The notes beneath the pieces are model-generated. The model searched no databases and was not told where the DNA came from. It saw only the letters and a list, made by a program, of their open reading frames with translations. DNA of 21,532 nucleotides, from assembly GCA_002811645.1 (NCBI GenBank), contig PDIP01000126.1, positions 1 through 21,532 on the forward strand. Reading direction: 5' to 3'. Positions 19,335 to 21,532 of this stretch are shown piece by piece; the stretch's first letter is position 1, and each line of letters begins with the position of its first letter. Made by a program: the position numbers and the translations under genes. This DNA comes from Corallochytrium limacisporum. Its lineage: Eukaryota; Opisthokonta.

Positions 19335-19619
19335 ATGGTTCTGAGAAACCTTTATACTCCGAACCGGGACGGTCTTCGCAACATAAATCTCGGACAATAC
19401 AACCTTGTTGTTCAGACTCAGGACATCACAACTTTAAAGGAGTGCTCGATATGCGATCTTCCAATGATGCCGTTCCCACCAGACATCAACGGATGTGGCC
19501 TTGCGAGCATTCCCGAAGATCATGGCGTATACTTTCACGGTCGGAGTGTGAGGGCCGGGTCTTGTGATATCTCAGTGAAATGGACCCCGAACACGTTCCT
19601 TTGCGATCGGCAGATGTAA
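19335..19619 (+). CDS. Possible cysteine-rich 94-residue protein or terminal exon
   Basis: An ATG at 19335, right after an in-frame TGA, opens 94 codons. Composition is protein-like, with a beta-type stretch at 19-34 and five cysteines (37, 40, 54, 77, 90), including CSIC at 37-40. There is no signal peptide and no TATA box at the usual spacing, so if real it may be the last exon of a longer gene beginning upstream. No family is recognised. Confidence 0.25.
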   Translation: MVLRNLYTPNRDGLRNINLGQYNLVVQTQDITTLKECSICDLPMMPFPPDINGCGLASIPEDHGVYFHGRSVRAGSCDISVKWTPNTFLCDRQM

Positions 19620-19846
19620 TAGAAATGTGATGGAGATATAGCAAAAAAAAAATTCTGCAGTTGTAACAATTTGTCATGGACTCCGTGTTGTTTGTATCAT
19701 TATACACACCACCCGTAGACAGATCCGCCGCCACAAGTTCGTCGCCGCCCACTCGCACTTACGGAACACACGAGGTTTCTGATTTAGATCGCATCTTTCA
19801 GTTGATCTGTTACACACATGAATGAGAATCTTGACAGTCTCTTCAG

Positions 19847-20224
19847 CTAGTCTACTTGATGCTGCGAACAACTCTTCTCTGATTTACAACTCGAGAACAA
19901 TTCAGGTTCTGCATCCGACCTGTGACAATCAGCTGCCCATTCGCACAATGCTGACAGTTGTGAAACCATTCGGCCAACCAAGCCAACGGAACCCCCAGCC
20001 CGCGGCCGAACCCATGGCCGAGGGCAAGTTTTCCCGAACCGTGCTGCGCCCATAACTTTGTAAGGGCTGCTATCTTTAGTAACACTGCTGCGAATGGTAT
20101 AGCCAGGGCCGTCGATAAATTTCAGTACTGAATATACTGTAACATTTTCACCAAGAAAAAATTTGCCTTCGAGTTCCGAGGCAGTCCTTGCAAAGCGACT
20201 CGGAACCGAGATATGTGAAATCAT
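19847..20224 (-). CDS. Possible 125-residue protein or exon, unknown
   Basis: From an ATG at 20224 the minus strand is open for 125 residues. The first 66 or so look protein-like (FARTASELEG, then FFLGENVTVYSVLKF, a possible beta segment). The frame is also open upstream to 20287, where a pyrimidine-containing stretch ends in CAG at about 20244, a possible splice acceptor. The second half is less convincing, rich in Arg, Gly, Ser and Cys. There is no TATA box upstream. It may be an exon, a decayed gene or chance. Confidence 0.22.
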   Translation of the reverse strand: MISHISVPSRFARTASELEGKFFLGENVTVYSVLKFIDGPGYTIRSSVTKDSSPYKVMGAARFGKTCPRPWVRPRAGGSVGLVGRMVSQLSALCEWAADCHRSDAEPELFSSCKSEKSCSQHQVD

Positions 20225-20746
20225 CAGAGTGGCCACGATTTGCTGAAACACTCCGCATATAAAGTCTACCACTGCCAGGGTAGACACTTCTCACACCCCG
20301 CAGATTAAGCTCGCACTGACACACACACTCTCACACACTGAGCGGACTCTAACGGGCGAGCTACCACTCTGTCCACGATTCTACTGAAAGACGCCCAGCA
20401 GCTGGCAAGTATGAGCCACGGGCCAGATTAAAGTAGCAGCAGTCAGTGCTCGAGGTATCCCGTCCCGCTTCATTTTCATGAAGACCACGAGTCTTGTTCA
20501 GAACCAACACAAACACCATGCATGCTCATTCTTAGGCAGGCTTATAGGACACATACAGGAACATGGCCAATGGATTTTGTACTGTTCTCAGAGGGCCCTC
20601 CTGATGGTGGTCGAAGGATGGTGGTGGCAGCACACTAATAAGAGGAACGCTTGCGGACGCTTGCGACCGCTCTCAAAGTCTCTACCGCGACTCATCCTAC
20701 ACAGAACTTTCTTGAGCACCATCCTTCCAGAGACAACCAGCAATCA

Positions 20747-21067
20747 ATGCCATGTGGTATGCTCTTGTCTCTATGGGTTGGAACACGGATGGCCATACCT
20801 GAAGAGACAATACTTACAGCTGAGTTGTGGGCGGCAAGCTCGTTGTGGGTTGTCGTTCAGGGCGGTGAACGAGCGTACTTAGGTGGTCGCTGCGATCTCA
20901 CATCCCAGAAATCTTTGGTTGTGGCGCTTGGCGATGGGAACTTTCCAATCGTACACGGCTGCGCGGACGAACCGGAGGCGCGAAAAACGGATACCATCAG
21001 CGCCTCCTACACTTCTCTGGTTTCCTTGGGGTTATGTGTGAAGTACGTCACATTTAAGATCCCCTGA
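20747..21067 (+). CDS. Possible 106-residue frame, perhaps decayed gene
   Basis: An ATG at 20747 opens 106 codons to TGA 21067, with a protein-like middle (Ala, Leu, Trp, Val, Gly rich). Further protein-like pieces lie upstream in other frames between 20540 and 20720, as expected of a frameshifted relic or of exons. No promoter or motif supports it. Confidence 0.15.
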   Translation: MPCGMLLSLWVGTRMAIPEETILTAELWAASSLWVVVQGGERAYLGGRCDLTSQKSLVVALGDGNFPIVHGCADEPEARKTDTISASYTSLVSLGLCVKYVTFKIP

Positions 21068-21407
21068 TCATGGACCCTTAACTACAACTGAGCTATTCAA
21101 TCTTACACAGTGTCACACACGCCTGCGAGCGTGAACGGGGGTGGTCTGTGAGAGCGTGAGCCTGGACAGGGTGAAGTCACTACTACCACTGAAATGCCAG
21201 TTCACGCCAGCTCTGCTTTTTTTGCCTTGTGACCCAATTCACTCACTATTCATAGATCAATCTGTGAGGTATCCAATAGCGTTTTTTTTTCGTCACACAC
21301 ACTGTTACCCTCGCACCCCTCATACCCATACGCGCGATTCATTCCAGCACTGTCAGGTCGCGCTCGTTCGTGTCGAATTCTACGCAAAATTTTGTATGTA
21401 AACGTGA
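21068..21407. other. Intergenic DNA at the right edge
   Basis: No gene is seen. The stretch includes a run of T at about 21282-21289 and CA-rich sequence on the plus strand just before the GT-rich array. Confidence 0.45.
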
Positions 21408-21532
21408 GTGTGTGTCTGGGCATGCAAGCGTGTGGGGTATGTTTGTGTGTGCATGAAAGAGTGTGGAGTATGTGCATGTGTGCGTGAAAGAATGTTGTGG
21501 GGTATGCGTGTGTGTGTGTGTGTGTGTGTGTG
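21408..21532 (+). repeat. Degenerate 32-36-bp tandem repeat passing into a GT microsatellite
   Basis: Three diverged units follow each other: about 21408-21444, 21445-21477 (33 bases) and 21478-21509 (32 bases). Each has a GT-rich start, then GCATG or GCGTG, an AAAG or CAAG piece, and GGGGTATG or GGAGTATG. They end in pure GT from 21510 to the window end, so the true array length is unknown. Confidence 0.75.

Noticed and set aside
1-21532. CRISPR array or bacterial defence system
   Set aside because: No regularly spaced identical repeats with unique spacers; the tandem repeats seen are microsatellites, and gene organisation is eukaryotic.

Overview
This window looks like nuclear DNA of a microbial eukaryote. 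Genes are sparse, short and apparently intronless. They lie on both strands without operons, behind TATA-type core promoters, and are separated by kilobases of low-complexity DNA: CT, CA and GT microsatellites, G or C homopolymers, and polypurine or polypyrimidine tracts. I cannot name the organism. An intron-poor alga, such as a red alga, or another protist or fungus-like lineage would fit, but this is only an inference. I see no rRNA, convincing tRNA, CRISPR array, insertion sequence or bacterial gene organisation.

Five protein genes are well supported. (1) At the left edge, minus strand, is the N-terminal part of a secreted cysteine-containing protein, cut off by the window end. (2) At 4412-5407, plus strand, is a 331-residue protein built from two diverged copies of one domain. 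(3) At 10481-10816, plus strand, is a 111-residue single-pass membrane protein with a signal peptide. (4) At 11375-12121, minus strand, is a glutathione S-transferase, the only gene of recognisable family. (5) At 13102-14343, minus strand, is a 413-residue secreted protein with 40-45-residue repeats and regularly placed dibasic sites. Four of the five (1, 2, 3, 5) have a TATA-like box 93-103 bases upstream of the ATG, a tight shared spacing that supports the chosen starts. The glutathione S-transferase lacks one.

Other stretches are ambiguous: 3067-3390, 6023-6434 (which has a possible intron), 18052-18495, 19335-19619, 19847-20224 and 20747-21067. They contain protein-like frames that could be exons, decayed genes or chance, and are listed with low confidence. 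The rest of 771-4308, 5408-10387 and 14445-21532 is intergenic DNA.

There is no sign that the genes form one pathway. Three of the five products enter the secretory route, so the locus is enriched in lineage-specific cell-surface or secreted proteins next to one detoxification enzyme. The best candidates for something undescribed are the repeat protein at 13102-14343 and the duplicated-domain protein at 4412-5407.
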